NCBI RefSeq assembly: GCF_963675165.1
Contig: NC_087384.1
Coordinates: 1,138,501 to 1,202,500, forward strand
Source of the DNA: Halichondria panicea
Taxonomy: Eukaryota > Porifera > Demospongiae > Suberitida > Halichondriidae
Length of the DNA stretch: 64,000 nucleotides
Direction: 5' to 3'
Shown here: positions 22,917 through 34,989 of the stretch, one piece after another
Layout: every line of letters begins with the position of its first letter
Numbering within the stretch: position 1 is the first letter of the stretch
Program-made: the position numbers and the translations under genes
The notes under the pieces: model-generated
What the model was told of the DNA's origin: nothing
Seen by the model: only the letters and a program-made list of their open reading frames with translations
The model's database searches: none

Positions 22917-24284
22917 CTATTTTTTGGTCTTGTTTAGCTGGTGACCAATCCAGTAGGTGTGTAGTGTGTCCATCATTAGTCCGTCCTGAGTCTTCACCTC
23001 ACCGCGGTGGCGCAGAATGAAAGCGTCAAATGTAGAGGCAGGAGACCCAACAAATTTATCTGCTCTTTCACAAATACACTGTTCATGAATTCCTAAGAAG
23101 TCCATTCGCAATGATTCTCGTGTTTTAGTGAAGTTGAATTCTCTGAAGTTGGTGGAAAAATGAAGCTTGAAACCGGCTTCAAGAAATGGTTGAAACCATT
23201 CAATGTTCACATCATTTGTGGCTACATAAACTGGAGCAGATTTAGAGAAATTTCTTTGTATCATTTGGTCTATCCAAAATGCTGGGGCTAATTTTCTGGC
23301 CATGTGATCAATTCTACGAACTTGTATTGCATTGTATTTATAGAATCCTCCGAGTTTAGCAGCAACCTTTTCCACAGTTGACCAGACCTCACTATTGTAA
23401 TGTACATAGTTGACAACCAAATTCTGAGCAGCTAATGCTTTTTCGTAAGTCGAAAATCGAATGTGAATACCAAACAAAGTACCTTTCTCAAAGTACAGCA
23501 TCTCAGATGGATCCTCATCCAAATCAGTCACATAGCGTACAAGAGGTGAGTTTGTCCTCTCCCCACGAGTTTGTTCTTTAGGGCATTTCTCTCTCCACAC
23601 TTTCCCAAGTGAAGAAAACTTTTGCTGAGTGAAGAGTGCAACCTCCTCAGTATGCTCTGGCACCCTGTCCATCCAATAGCCCCATCCCCCACTGTGGCAG
23701 ATATTCCTCCAAGTATTGTGAGAGAAATCGGACAAAAACTGAGGGTGTGTCGTTGTTACTTCAACCACTGGTGTCCCCTTCCTCATTAAGTTTAGATCCA
23801 TAAACATTGAGAGTGGTAGTAGATCTTCCTGTTGCATCAGATTGTAGCTAACATAGCCGTGGTGTATGTGATGCCCAGCTTTAATTTTGTTGCCAAGTGC
23901 ATGAGGAGCAAGGGGATGCACAACTAATGTACGTTTGAGTAAATTTGCAAGAACCAGAGCATTCTCGAGAGCAATCCTCTGATTGTTCCAGCCATTGCCA
24001 GGTGGCTGGTATGACAGATATCTTTGAGGGTTTGATTGTAAGTTCTGCAGCTTTTTGTGGGCGTTTCTTGTTTGCTGTTCTTGGGGGTGGGTAGATTGTT
24101 CCACTGTGTTCAGGTTGCACTCACATCTAGTGAAGTTTATATCCACTCCTCTGAGAAACAGCCCTGCTGCCATGAAAAATGCCAGCAACGAAAGGATCGC
24201 TAAAACTTTAACTTGTCCCTTCATCTTCATCTCATGCATGCTCAGTGTTCTCTTGCAGAGCTTGAGCCCCTCCCCCCTGGTCAT
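22917..24284 (-). CDS. O-fucosyltransferase-like type II membrane protein, 455 aa, single exon
   Basis: Intronless. After about 24 cytosolic residues there is one hydrophobic segment (VLAILSLLAFFMAAGLFL, about 26-45), as in Golgi/ER type II enzymes. The lumenal part has the GDP-fucose O-fucosyltransferase hallmarks: YLSYQPPGNGWNNQRIALEN near the start of the domain, a QVRRIDHMARK block corresponding to the conserved HxRRxD-type donor-site loop (the His position is Gln-Val here), and a late FVGSPASTFDAFI motif corresponding to the S-x-F/S-T-F region. Three or more N-glycosylation sequons are present. The family moves fucose from GDP-fucose to Ser/Thr. The acceptor cannot be told. Only 96 bp separates it from the divergent RPUSD4. 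Confidence 0.75.
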   Translation of the reverse strand: MTRGEGLKLCKRTLSMHEMKMKGQVKVLAILSLLAFFMAAGLFLRGVDINFTRCECNLNTVEQSTHPQEQQTRNAHKKLQNLQSNPQRYLSYQPPGNGWNNQRIALENALVLANLLKRTLVVHPLAPHALGNKIKAGHHIHHGYVSYNLMQQEDLLPLSMFMDLNLMRKGTPVVEVTTTHPQFLSDFSHNTWRNICHSGGWGYWMDRVPEHTEEVALFTQQKFSSLGKVWREKCPKEQTRGERTNSPLVRYVTDLDEDPSEMLYFEKGTLFGIHIRFSTYEKALAAQNLVVNYVHYNSEVWSTVEKVAAKLGGFYKYNAIQVRRIDHMARKLAPAFWIDQMIQRNFSKSAPVYVATNDVNIEWFQPFLEAGFKLHFSTNFREFNFTKTRESLRMDFLGIHEQCICERADKFVGSPASTFDAFILRHRGEVKTQDGLMMDTLHTYWIGHQLNKTKK

Positions 24285-24380
24285 CCTGTTTTGTTTTGAT
24301 CTCCACGTGGCTGGCTAGATCAAAGATATATCTTTGCAGAGGCAAGAGTATACCACTATTGATAGAGGTAAACTGAAGAC
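24285..24380. promoter_or_regulatory. Probable shared promoter, O-fucosyltransferase-like / RPUSD4
   Basis: 96 bp between divergent start codons. Inferred from position; no clear core element seen. Confidence 0.4.
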
Positions 24381-26157
24381 ATGAATTATTCAGCTCCTCT
24401 TCTCCTCAGGAGCAGATGTGTCCACCATCAAGCTGTGTGGAGCAAAGCAAGACCTCTATTCAGAGAAGAGACCTCACCAAATCAGAGGCAAAGAAACTCA
24501 GCAGGTTCAAGCGCTAGCGTTGAAAAATCAAGCAAGAAACACTCAAAGTTTGATTTCAAAAACAAGAAGCTGGTTCGGAACAAACCCAATGACAAAGCTG
24601 CAGATGAAGGAGGTGTACTAGATAAATCAAATATGAATATAAGAAAGCGATTTCGAAAAACTGATGTAGAAATCAATGAAGTGACAGCTGAGAAGATGGT
24701 CCTGTATAAAGATCGTGAGTTGTGCTGTGATACTACAGCAATCCACTCACTACATGGTGCCCCCATTCTCCAGGAGACATTATAGCCCTGAACAAGCCCA
24801 GTGGTATAGCCGTCCACAGTGGCCCCAAGATGAAGAATGACTTGTCTCATTACCTACATTACTGGCAGGAGAGTGGGCATGAACTACCTGAGCTGGCACA
24901 TCGCCTTGACAAGTGAGCGGTGTGTGCTTCATTAGTCATAGTCATACCAACTTAACAAGGATTATTTAAGTCCCTTTTTCTTTCAACCTCATTTATCATT
25001 GTGATACTGCATGCACTGACAATTCACTTTTCTTTCCAAACATGCCTCTGAAGTGTTATGTTTGAAGACAGAGTGAGATGTATGATGTGTTTTTTTCCCC
25101 CAGAGACACGTCAGGAGTGCTCCTGCTGACTCGCCATACTGACGCTGCTCGGAGACTGGCTCAGCTGTTCAAAGAGCGAGGGATTGTCAAAAAGTATTGG
25201 TAAGAGCTGACTTCATCTCATTGACTGACTATGTGAGTATTTATAATTACAGGACAATCACTTTTGGAGTTCCAGACCATTTGGAAGGTAGTGCAATTAT
25301 TGTTATTCTTAAGGTGCATCTTCTTAGATTCTTTTTCTCAGGTGTGATTCAGATTCCATTGTCTACTAGAAACATTGCAGCTAACGGGAACATGACTAGG
25401 GTATGTTATACTCATGTCTCCCTGTACATTGCCTCTGACTGTGTGTTTTAATTACCCATTATTATCATATTATTGTCAGGTAGTGCTACGAGTGGATAAG
25501 ATGGCCGCCCACAACCCCTCAACTGTGGGGAAGACGTTACCAGGAGGAGTCGCTATGGCCGAGACTGAGTACTCTGTGCTCAGTGTGTGCTCTCTGGCTC
25601 CAAAGAGATGTTGTCTCATGGAGGTCACTCCTGTCACAGGTACAGCATGTAATATCTATGTGTCAGCATGAACCTTGGTAACCTGGTGGTTTGATCCGTT
25701 TACTGAGTAGCCAATGCAGTGTTTGTATACTAAATAACTGTACCAGTCTATACACATCTCATTAAAGGTTAACCAGTAAGTATGGTAATTAGCTACACCC
25801 ACTTTTGTACTCTCTATTACTATAAGAACTGTTCCATTATTTTGTTGCAGAATTATGAAACCACGTCTATCTCATACAGGATTCAAGCACCAGATACGAG
25901 TTCACTTAGCGGACGGTCTGACGTGTCCCATCCTAGGAGACCACAAGTTTGCCGGCCCAGTCCTCAGAGCCTCTCCTAACCTCAAGAAGAGAGTGGAGGC
26001 CATCAGTAAGACCAGTCACCTGCACCTTCATGCTAGGGAGATAGTGATTCCCGGGTACCTGGCGTCAACGGGGAAGCCCCTAGTCATTAAGGCTCCACTC
26101 CCAGGATATTTCATAAAGACTTCGAAAGAACAAGGATTGCATGTAAATGTGTCATAA
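24381..26157 (+). CDS. RPUSD4: RPUSD4 mitochondrial pseudouridine synthase, 366 aa
   Basis: Seven exons: 24381-24714, 24774-24912, 25104-25199, 25253-25287, 25342-25400, 25480-25639, 25880-26157. The N-terminus is basic with few acids (LLLRSRCVHHQAVWSKARPL), as expected for a mitochondrial presequence. The RluA-type core has IIALNKPSGIAVHSGP, the catalytic loop HRLDKDTSGVLLLTR (Asp nucleophile), GIVKKYW, TGFKHQIRVHLADGLTCPIL and GDHKF, and ends with HLHAREIVIP. RPUSD4 modifies mitochondrial 16S rRNA and supports mitoribosome assembly. Exon 4 is 35 nt. It is convergent with MED19, 124 bp away. Confidence 0.92.
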
Positions 26158-26281
26158 CAAGTATTTACTGTCATTCGAATCATTCGAATCAATTCGCACA
26201 TGTATTGATTCAATAAAAAAAAAGTATTGCACAAACAAAATTGTCAAAACGTCAACAACCTAATAATTATAGTCTATTAAT

Positions 26282-28515
26282 CTATTGAGAGTTCGAGAAT
26301 TGGTTGAAGATGTTGGGTGTGTGAGGAAGGAGTGAGGGGGCGGGGCCAGGGGGGTCTTGACTGTGGTGCTTCTTTTTCTTCTTTTCTCTCTTTTCTCCCT
26401 TCTCCCTTTTTCGTTTCTCCTTTTTAACCTGTGAAACAAGAGGAACATACTATTATACGTGTATGGGTTGAGTAAGTAGAGACAGAGTACCCAGAATGAA
26501 GGCTAAGTGGTATAGAGCTGCTGCAATTGAAAATCGAAAATGACATGCTCGTATTTCAACTAATGGCCTCATAATTTAATATAAGACACAAAGAATACGT
26601 CAAAGAGATAGCAAGGGCTTATAAAGAGAAGAGGGCTGCAATTCACAAGCTACCCTATGTAATTATCATAACTTCATATCAGAGGCAGGATATCTACTAT
26701 ATAAAATAGAATCCAGTTAGTGTGCAAAAGACAAGCATTCCGCACACATGGAGATGAAGTTTAAGTTGCATGCCCTCTTCTCTTTATAAGCCCTTGGAGA
26801 TACGGTGTAGCGGGTCTATTTTGAGGGTATAAACTTTTGTGGAATAGCAGCCGTTTTGCAGCATGTATGCATGTGATATTATCATGGGTTATGGTAGATG
26901 CTTGATCATCAAAAACCACAAACATTTATACCCTCGAAATATACCCGCTAGCTAAGGCCTTTAACTTAACCATAATTACAAAAGCAGATGTTGTACATAC
27001 CTTTTTTGGTTTCTTGCCAGGGAAGGTAGACACTCTAGAGTCCACGATATTACCGCCAGGACCAGGGATGAGCTGGGCGGAGGCACTCACTACATATGCA
27101 GAGGAGAGGGGAGGAGGAGAGATAGAGATCATTATACAGTGTACAACTACACTAGAAACAACTATACGAAAAATACGAAAATTTCCATCATACAAAAGTA
27201 ACCCGCTATACGGTAAGTAATACGTGCTGCATTGAAAGGAATATGCAGGCAGCTCCACCCTAAGGACATGGCAGATATTTTAGCACTCGACTCACTGGGA
27301 TTGGTCACCATAGGTGCACAAGCAGCTGCTGCAAGTATGTCCTTGGCAGGTAGGTGTTGTTTGATCATACCCCCGACTGAGGTGTCCCCTCCGGACATGT
27401 AGCTACTGTGAGAGTGTGATAATGTGTGGGGTGGAGCATGTGCTATGTGTGGGGAGATTGATGACATGTCTTGCTTGATAAACGAGTAAGCGTCCGGAGG
27501 AACTTTAAACTTTGAAGATGGCATCCCACTGGCTAGTTCTCCACCGTCCCCTCCCTTGTCTAGGTTCTTGTGTTTATGCTTCCTCTTCTTGTGGTGGGGC
27601 TTGGCCTCGACTGAGGGAGGGTCCATACGATACATCTCAGGGAGCTGCATAGAGAGGAGAGAGAGCATAGCTATCACATAATTATGTTTGTTTTGACTGG
27701 AATTCTACCGGTGCATTATCACAAACGGAGGCGGAATTACTGAAATTTCAACTACATTAGGACTAATACATAGAGGACACTGCACACAAATACGCTATAT
27801 TATACTATACTTGAAATGCCGAATGGAACTGTAGTATTAACTATGGTGGAAAATACAAGTAATGGGGCTATCTTCCCACAGTGTGCTGTATTGCAGTCAT
27901 GTGATAGGGAGTATTGAGCACTCACCGGTCCAGGCAGCAGTCGAAATCCAAGCAGAGCCTGCCCAGAAAGAGGGGAAAATTCTTTCCCCCCAATAGTCCT
28001 CTGTTCCAGTAGCTGTCTCAGCATTGTGTCTGGCATTCGATCAAACTCTCCGGGTATGTGAGGTAGGAAAGAACTGAGTGTGTCTTTGACCTGTTGGGAG
28101 TCCAAGTCTTTGAAAGAGCCCTCGAGATTGTTGAGGGAGACCTTGTTGCTATTCTCCAGTTCTCCTTCAATCGGTGGATCTGTGGGGAAACAGTTGCCAT
28201 ACTCAACCTCAACCAAACCCCCGTAAAGCTAGTGTGATGTCAAAACTCACCTGATGCATTTTGTGATGTCTTGCAGAGGTACAGGTTGGCTTTAGGTATC
28301 GATCGTTGTGGTCTCATTGGCTGCATGACGACAGACTGGGTAGCACTGGGTAGGGACTGTAAGGATGTAGCTGGTAGAGTGGTGGGCTGACTCATAGCAC
28401 TCGAAGTGAACACTCCACCTCCTGTCGACATCACAACCTGTTGCATTGAGCCCATGGGCATCAGAGTGGGCCTGAAGAGTGGCCTGTTCATTCTCTGTCC
28501 AGAGTTGGGGTTCAT
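26282..28515 (-). CDS. MED19: Mediator subunit MED19, 367 aa
   Basis: Five exons: 28515-28251, 28179-27926, 27644-27296, 27089-27001, 26428-26282. The conserved core is NLYLCKTSQNASD, VKDTLSSFLPHIPGEFD, FSPLSGQALLGFRLLPGP, LPEMYRMDPP and a HHKKRKHKHK block; the C-terminus is a long Lys/Arg/Glu run ending KKKKKHHSQDPPGPAP, as in vertebrate MED19. The first about 75 residues are Met/Ser/Pro/Thr-rich and disordered, and the segment after the basic block is longer than in the human protein (about 244 aa). MED19 links the Mediator head/middle to transcription factors such as REST. Sequence upstream of the ATG stays open to an acceptor at about 28547 (ELKREILVT), so the true start could be earlier. 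Intron 4 carries two small transposons. Confidence 0.9.
26612..26796. mobile_element. Inverted-repeat element in MED19 intron 4
   Basis: caagggcttataaagagaag at the left matches the complement of cttctctttataagcccttg at the right (arms about 25 bp). gagata lies next to both ends and may be the target duplication. Confidence 0.65.
26811..26947. mobile_element. Foldback element in MED19 intron 4
   Basis: The left arm agcgggtctattttgagggt is answered by ataccctcgaaatatacccgct at the right. Its internal gcagcatgtatgcatgtgat recurs inverted in the NWD1-like gene near 2218-2240, next to another taccctcgaaatat end (about 2160-2295). Confidence 0.7.
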
Positions 28516-28800
28516 GGTGACCAGGATCTCTCTCTTGAGCTCTACAAATCCACACTAGCTATCTCTCATCACATAGAGTCAGACTGTATTTATCAGGGGG
28601 GGTTGATTTGAGAATTTTCTACTTTAATATTACTTTCCTTTAAAGCGAAAGAGAAAGTCAAAGCTCAAGGTTCATGGTCCAAGTTTATAACTTTACACCC
28701 AGTTTCGCTTAATAAGCGGTAAACAAAGGTCAAAGGTTAATTGGGCTACTCCCATTCTCGAGTTTCTGTATTGTGTCTGCTCGAAGACTTCATTAACAAG
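28516..28800. promoter_or_regulatory. Divergent spacer, MED19 / septin
   Basis: 285 bp. Paired words aaagcgaaagagaaag (about 28643) and cgcttaataagcg (about 28706) are the only structured parts. Shared promoter is inferred. Confidence 0.35.
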
Positions 28801-29396
28801 ATGACTGATGCTAGCCAGCTCGGTTTCGCCAACCTGCCATTCTTGGCACACAGAAAATCAGTGAAGAAAGGATTCGAGTTCACTCTGATGGTTGTAGGTA
28901 AGTTGGGAAGCTTGACAAAATAATACTTTAATATAAAATAATTGTGGTACCATTGTGATTGACTAGAATTAACAGTAGCTAATGTTGTAGAGGTTATCAG
29001 TATTGTGCACGTGAGGTCGTGCTTGTCCACAGGGGTGGGCAAACGAGCATTTATTGAGAGTGCATGAAGACTGTTATCAGATCAGAGCGACCACACCTAG
29101 CTTTTAGTGATGTGTTTGTGTGGAATGTGGTGGGAGTGTGTGTGGAGGTATTCTCAACTGAGCAGCTAGTGTTGTGTGGTTATAATACCCGTACTCATGT
29201 CAGTAACTTGTTATTGGGACAACCTGACAATATTATGGTACATGTATACTACTGACATCGTACTGTTGCTAATGGCTGTAATTTGGTACGTAGGTCTTAA
29301 TTGTTATCAAAAGAGCTTTTTAATATCTCAGAACACAAAACATTTGGCTGCTTGCCTAAAGCAGTGAGTACCATGGTCCACTGATATTCACGTACT

Positions 29397-29480
<84 letters not shown>

Positions 29481-31595
29481 ATTATCCATGTATTCACACT
29501 TATACAGGAGAGTCTGGACTAGGCAAGTCCACTCTCGTGCAGTCACTCTTTCTCACCAACTTCTTTGGCAACAAGAACAACCCTCCGGCCATTGGTGAGC
29601 TCCATGGAGATTATCAGAGTTGCGTGGTGATAGCACCATATAGTTGAATGTGAAAACATTCATTTTATCTTAACGGGGAGTAATCCCACTGGTTATGGTG
29701 TTGACATTTTTTTGTAATACAACTGTAAGTAAGGTGATAGACCCCCCCCCCATGTGCAGTGTGTCAGTAATGCTTAAAGACCTCCCCCGCATGTACACGT
29801 ACAGTGTGTCAACGTTGCTTAAAGACCTCCCCCTCATATACTGTGTGTGCTTGAAAGATTACCCCCCCCCCTCATGTACTGTGCATGCTTGAATGATCCC
29901 CTCCTCCCTTTTCCTCTTACAGAGCGTATCAGTCAGACTGTAAGCATTGATGCCACCACTGTGGATATTGAGGAGAAGGGTGTCAAGCTGAGGCTGACTG
30001 TTGTCGATACTCCAGGCTTTGGGGACGCCGTCAACAACACTCAATGGTGAGTGTACTGTAGCCTATACATTGTATAGCAGCCAGTTTATTGAGCAATTAA
30101 AAGCTGTGTTAATTAGTACGCACTTGGTACTGTATTAAACAATTACACATACCAGCAATTGGCAATTATGTACGTGAACTTGTGTAACCAATGCAGCCAG
30201 TTACAGCAAGGAACTCTGTGCAACAAGTCAGTGCATTGAATAACATTGCCCTTATAATAATTATTTCAGCCATTCAGTGTACGTTTACCACTGTCCCTCA
30301 CACTTGTAGTTGGCAGCCAGTGATAGACTATGTAAATGAGAAGTACGAGCAATATCTGAGGGACGAGAGTGGTCTAAACAGGAGGAACATCGAGGATCAT
30401 CGCGTCCACTGCTGCCTCTACTTCATCAACCCAATAGGACATGGGTACGTTCATAGCTGACAAAAGCAGTAGCCTTGTATAGTTTTTTTTCTAAAATTCC
30501 AACGTTTTGGTAGTTATCTTTGTAATTTGAGTTTAGAATGCCCAATTTCAAAACTAATAGATGCATTCAGTAGCTCTCGTAATAACCTTTCTAATGGTGT
30601 GCTCAGATACAATTTCTGTGATTAGTCGAAATCCAGCAATTTCTACAAAAGCAAAGGCCTTGCACTTTTTTCTAAATCTCAGCTGTTTTTGAGAGCCCAA
30701 TTTGTGTTCAGATTTTCCAATTTCAAAACTAATTGATGCATTCAGTAGCTCTCATAGTGACCTTACCAATGATGTGTTTATATGCAAGTTCTGTGAATAG
30801 CTCATGTGATGCGTACACACACTCCCCCGCAGACTAAAGCCACTGGACATAGAGTTCATGAAGCAGCTTCACCACTTGGTCAACATCATCCCAGTGATTG
30901 CCAAGGCCGACACTCTGACAGCTCCTGAGCTCAAGAAGCTCAAGCTTAGGGTTATGCAGGAGATTCGTGACAACGGGATCCAGGTTTGTCACGTATATCT
31001 GCATCCCTAGCAATGGTTGATGATAGGTACAGCTTTGTTATACATGTAGGTACAGCCTAAATAAAAGGCATTTAATGCCTTTTGTTTTTTCAACTGATTT
31101 GGCAGCTATCTTTGAAAGCCTGTAATTTTTGTTTGGATTGTCCGCATTATAATTATGACATTCATTCTTGCTTATCTGTGTTAGGACAAGCTTTCATTTG
31201 GTAGTGTAGTCACATGACACTGTTGTCTGATATTACAGGTGTACACTGGAGAGGGGGATGACGATGATGAGGCAGAGTTCAGAGAACTGAGGGTGAGCCA
31301 TGGCTAGTAAATGTGAATTTCTATGCTTACATTATTATTATTTTGTGAACTGGTTAACTGCATTAGGTCATTTTGTAATTTTTTGTAATCACAGTCTATA
31401 CCGTATAGCGGGTAATTTTCGTGGGCAAGCTGACCTCCACGAAATTTTAACGTAGGCATGGCTTACCGGAACGTATGAATGCAGTGCAGGCAACGAGACT
31501 AAACGAAATTTTTACTCACGAAAACCACCGTTTTCCAGATAAACGAATTTTTTACCCCACGAAAATTACCCGCTATACGATAGTTGTGTATTTAT

Positions 31596-31638
<43 letters not shown>

Positions 31639-32562
31639 ACACACACACACACGCACACACACACACGCACGACAGGAGTCGATGCCATTTTCGATTGTAG
31701 GCAGCAACACACTGCTGGAGGTCAACGGGAAGAGGGTGCGTGGGCGGCTGTATCCATGGGGTGTGGTCGAGGTGGAGAACAAGGACCACTGTGACTTTGT
31801 CAAACTCAGGAACATGCTCATCAGGTAAGAGCACATGTCATACGGTGGTAGGCTCTTCACTTCAGAGGCTTGCACGTACGTAGATAAGGTTGTCACCACT
31901 AATTACCGTATAGCGCGAAATTTTCGAGGCACTTATATTTCGTGGATTGGCCTCTAAAAGCCATTTCGTTGCACAATGTTCGCGGAATGACTGCTTACCG
32001 GAAGCCACGCCTTTAGATCTTGCACGTTATAGCAGGTAAAGAACGATTTTCGTGGACTTAATTTTCGTGTAGGATTGCTAACCCACGAAATCCACGAAAA
32101 TTTCGCGCTATACGGTATAATGTCTACCTATACAGTGTCATTATTCAGGGCTGCATTGAGGGGGAGCGAGGGGGGTAATTCGCCACCCCTGGGCACAGTT
32201 TCGCCCCCCCTAGGATCTGGCAGATTCATTTGTACTGCTATAATTCTGATGACTTCGCCCCTCCTACATTTTTAAATTGCCTAATTCGCCCCCTTTGATC
32301 CAAAATCCTGGATGCAGCCCTGTAATATTAGTGATATGCCTCAGCCACAACACTCCCAAAGAAACCTACCACACATGGTCTATCTAATACTTGTATTGCT
32401 GTGATTAGAGTTGCTCTGTTTGTGTGCACAGAACTCACATGCAAGATCTCAAGGACTATACTCAGGACATGCATTATGAGAACTTCAGAAAGAAGAAGCT
32501 GATAGAGGGATCTCCCGGTCATCAGTGAGTGAACCCATTTGTGACACTCACACACACACTCA

Positions 32563-32654
<92 letters not shown>

Positions 32655-32948
32655 TCACTCTCTCACTACGCACACACACACACGGCAGTTCGATGGCAAA
32701 CGTGGTGACAGCTGCAGTGTCTGGAGGACCGGACAAAACCATGGTAGCCAAAGAGCGAGAGGTCAGTTGATATGCAGTACAGTACTTGATAGCTCACAAC
32801 AAGTGTATACTTTACAAGTGAATAAAATAAATGATTGCATGCTGCTTCTGTGTTACTAACCCTCCCCCCCCCCTCCTAGATGGATGAGCTGCGTCGACAG
32901 ATGGCCATGTTGCAAGCACAGCTGGCAGCTCAGCAGAACACCGTATAA
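28801..32948 (+). CDS. Septin GTPase, 343 aa
   Basis: Ten exons: 28801-28897, 29508-29594, 29923-30046, 30310-30444, 30833-30983, 31239-31292, 31676-31824, 32432-32524, 32689-32761, 32880-32948. G1 is [11 protein letters not shown] (junction exon 1/2), G3 is [10 protein letters not shown]4 is AKAD, and the septin-unique [16 protein letters not shown] is in exon 7. A short C-terminal coiled coil ([20 protein letters not shown]) ends the protein. Septins polymerise into filaments at the cortex, cleavage furrow and cilia. The early short N-terminus and coiled coil resemble the SEPT2-like groups, but I cannot assign a group safely. Introns are unusually repeat-loaded: (CA)n at exons 7 and 9, a cytosine-rich minisatellite before exon 3, and two ACCGTATAGCG elements. 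Confidence 0.93.
29401..29478. repeat. (CA)n microsatellite, septin intron 1
   Basis: Pure CA array of 78 bp ending about 29 bp before the exon 2 acceptor. Confidence 0.98.
29735..29905. repeat. Cytosine-rich minisatellite, septin intron 2
   Basis: Four diverged units of about 45-50 bp, each with a run of C, catgta-c, (c)agtgtgt or cagtgtgtc and gcttaaagacctc or gcttgaa. It ends next to the pyrimidine tract of exon 3. Confidence 0.7.
30500..30800. repeat. Direct duplication in septin intron 4
   Basis: About 100 bp around aactaatagatgcattcagt (30550) is repeated about 175 bp later (aactaattgatgcattcagt, 30730). It belongs to the AAGCTTTC-type intronic repeat family by flanking similarity. 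Confidence 0.65.
31399..31582. mobile_element. ACCGTATAGCG inverted-repeat element, septin intron 6
   Basis: Begins accgtatagcgggtaatttt and ends with aaattacccgctatacgata. The interior (cgaaatttttactcacgaaa) recurs in opposite orientation at 41976-42187. Confidence 0.85.
31602..31672. repeat. (CA)n array forming the septin exon 7 acceptor region
   Basis: CA with a few CG units, running into cgcacgacag|GAGTCG. Confidence 0.95.
31907..32117. mobile_element. ACCGTATAGCG inverted-repeat element, septin intron 7
   Basis: Begins accgtatagcgcgaaatttt and ends aaaatttcgcgctatacggt. It is a diverged relative of the element in intron 6. Confidence 0.85.
32549..32688. repeat. (CA)n array running into the septin exon 9 acceptor
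   Basis: About 100 bp of CA, then tcactcactctctcactacg, then (CA)5 and cggcag|TTCG. There is almost no poly-pyrimidine next to the AG. Confidence 0.95.
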
Positions 32949-33281
32949 CCAAACCACCGTGTGCCTTCTACATGTACGTGTGGACATTACTTGATAGCTA
33001 GAGTCTTAAACTGAGTTATAATTATTCTAATAGTCTAGTACTACAACTGTAGTAGAATTTAGTCTTTTTTTCATTCATTACAGTCATGTATTTCATACGT
33101 GGTAATTTTTTATACAAATTGCTGACTGTGCTATTGCTGTTAATTCATGCAACTTTGGTTATTAGAATTAATTAAGAGAAACACTTTAATATGATTATTC
33201 AGCATGAGTATATATAATCATGGTTATACATGACACAAGATGAGTTAGGGATGGGTGATAATGGAATGATGAATACATAGT
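32949..33281. other. Convergent spacer, septin / MND1
   Basis: 333 bp of AT-rich sequence serving as two 3' UTRs. No gene or structured repeat seen. Confidence 0.6.
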
Positions 33282-33435
33282 TTACACGTAGTCCAGATCC
33301 TCTGGGATATCAAATTGTTTGTTTATGGCCTTTTCTTCCATTCCAAATCGTTTATTGCACCAAGTCTTCACTCCAAACACATTATCTGCATGCAGGAGGG
33401 GAGAGTCAAAACTCACAAACACACGCACGCACACC

Positions 33436-33476
<41 letters not shown>

Positions 33477-34616
33477 TGCGTAAACAACTGCAAAAGCTAC
33501 AGACAAAATAATAATACATCAGACAAACGTGAGGGATACAACTGAGACAGACTCTACCTAAACAAAATTGGTATCATTATTTATATTGAGTGTACTCACC
33601 GGTCCACCTGTTGGCTGCTTCCTTAGCAACAGCAGTCTCTCCTCGGAGCTCCTTTATCCTCTCCGGATCACACGTTCTGTGGCTCTCCAACTCTGCCGCT
33701 AACTGCTTCTTCTCTTCCTTTCCTGCCTCCAGTTGTTTGAGGAGCTGTGTCCGCTCGTCTGACTCCTCCCTCCCCACCTGTGCCTCAGCTATCTTGTCAG
33801 TGAGGACAGATCTCTTGGTTTCTAAATCACTCAATTGCTTCTCGAGGTCCTCAAGACGTTGCATACGCTGTGTAACAGGAGGGGGTGGGGTTTATACCGT
33901 ATAATGGGTCATTTTCATATGGTGGACATTTTAGATAATTATTGTAGAGTATCATCCGAAAATTAAAACCGCGAAGTTATGGTTCCACGTCACCATTCTG
34001 AGCTGTGCAAATTTACAAGTTAGTTCATACGAACATTTGGACAACAATAATTACCAGAGTTGTAGATGGGTGTGGTCTCACCTTATTGACAGCTTTGCTG
34101 GGGAAGGACCAGAAGTAGTTGGATATGCCGACTCTGTCAGTGTCCACTAGTCCGTCGTCAATCAGACTGTGCACTATATCCTTCACTACCATCGAGTCTG
34201 AGGCAACAAAGAGGGAGAGGATGTGATGGAGGCAACAAAGAAAAAGAGAGAGATGAGGTAATAGAGGCAACAAAAAGGGAGAGATGATGGAGGAAGCAAA
34301 GAGGGAGAGGATGCAACGATGACGGATAATTATTATGCACAATGTCATACACATGTCATACGTACTTATTCCTTTCTCTTTGTGCCCCAGCTTCTCGAGC
34401 TCTTTAAGTTGAAACACATCTTTCTACAAGAACAATACACGAATAATAAAATATACCACACCTGCACCATGCACCCCCAGCCCCGCTCACCCTCTCAAAG
34501 AAGAGCGCCATCATTCTGGTTCTCTTCTCCTCCAAGCTGAGACCTCTTCTCTTGGACTGGGGGAGAATAAGATATAATTATTAAGTCAATGCTAGTCTCA
34601 GATAGTCGCTCACCAT
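33282..34616 (-). CDS. MND1: MND1 meiotic recombination protein, 204 aa
   Basis: Six exons: 34616-34614, 34556-34491, 34423-34366, 34197-34082, 33867-33600, 33385-33282. The first coding exon is just the ATG; exon 2 then opens SKRRGLSLEEKRTRMM, the exact family start. Other blocks are KDVFQLKELEKLGHKEKGI, VVKDIVHSLIDDGLVD and SNYFWSFPSKA (winged helix), a long coiled coil, and ANRWTDNVFGVKTW ending IPEDLDYV. Human MND1 has 205 residues. With HOP2 it forms the heterodimer that stimulates DMC1/RAD51 strand exchange in meiosis. Intron 3 carries GGCAACAAAGAGGGAGAG-type repeats (34200-34310), and half of an ACCGTATA element lies in intron 4 (about 33894-34000). Confidence 0.95.
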
Positions 34617-34989
34617 TATGCCTAATGGTTGGTTGCTTTAGCAGAAGAGAAGGGGACTAGACTGTAGACTTGTTAAGCGTTACACAAGGGTATCAGTTGC
34701 AATGCAGAGGAGTTTGTGTATTGGGAAAGGGTAGTTCAGTCAACAAGTATTAATCAACTGAAAGATGGGCAGGGTCCACTGAAGAGGTGTGACTCCAGCT
34801 AATCGGTATTTACATCGAGCTAGGTAAACACAGAGAAACATATAAAAGCTCAGAACTAAAAGCATGGAGCTAGCTAGCTAGCTGGAGGCCCTCTCTCTAT
34901 ATTGTATTGGTGAGTATTGTACAACTAGAGGTCTGGCATGAGGTTAATTGTGTTGGTATCATCTCCAGGCCTTCTCCACACTCTGAGAT
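34617..34989. promoter_or_regulatory. Divergent spacer, MND1 / SARM1
   Basis: 373 bp including 5' UTRs. It has (agct)n near 34866 and a likely SARM1 5' UTR exon: ttggtgagtat at about 34907 looks like a donor and atctccag at about 34971 an acceptor. Confidence 0.4.

Noticed and set aside
25639-25879. Read-through of RPUSD4 exon 6 (TGTACNIYVSA)
   Set aside because: Ends at once; a donor at 25639 and acceptor at 25879 restore the conserved TGFKHQIRVH motif.
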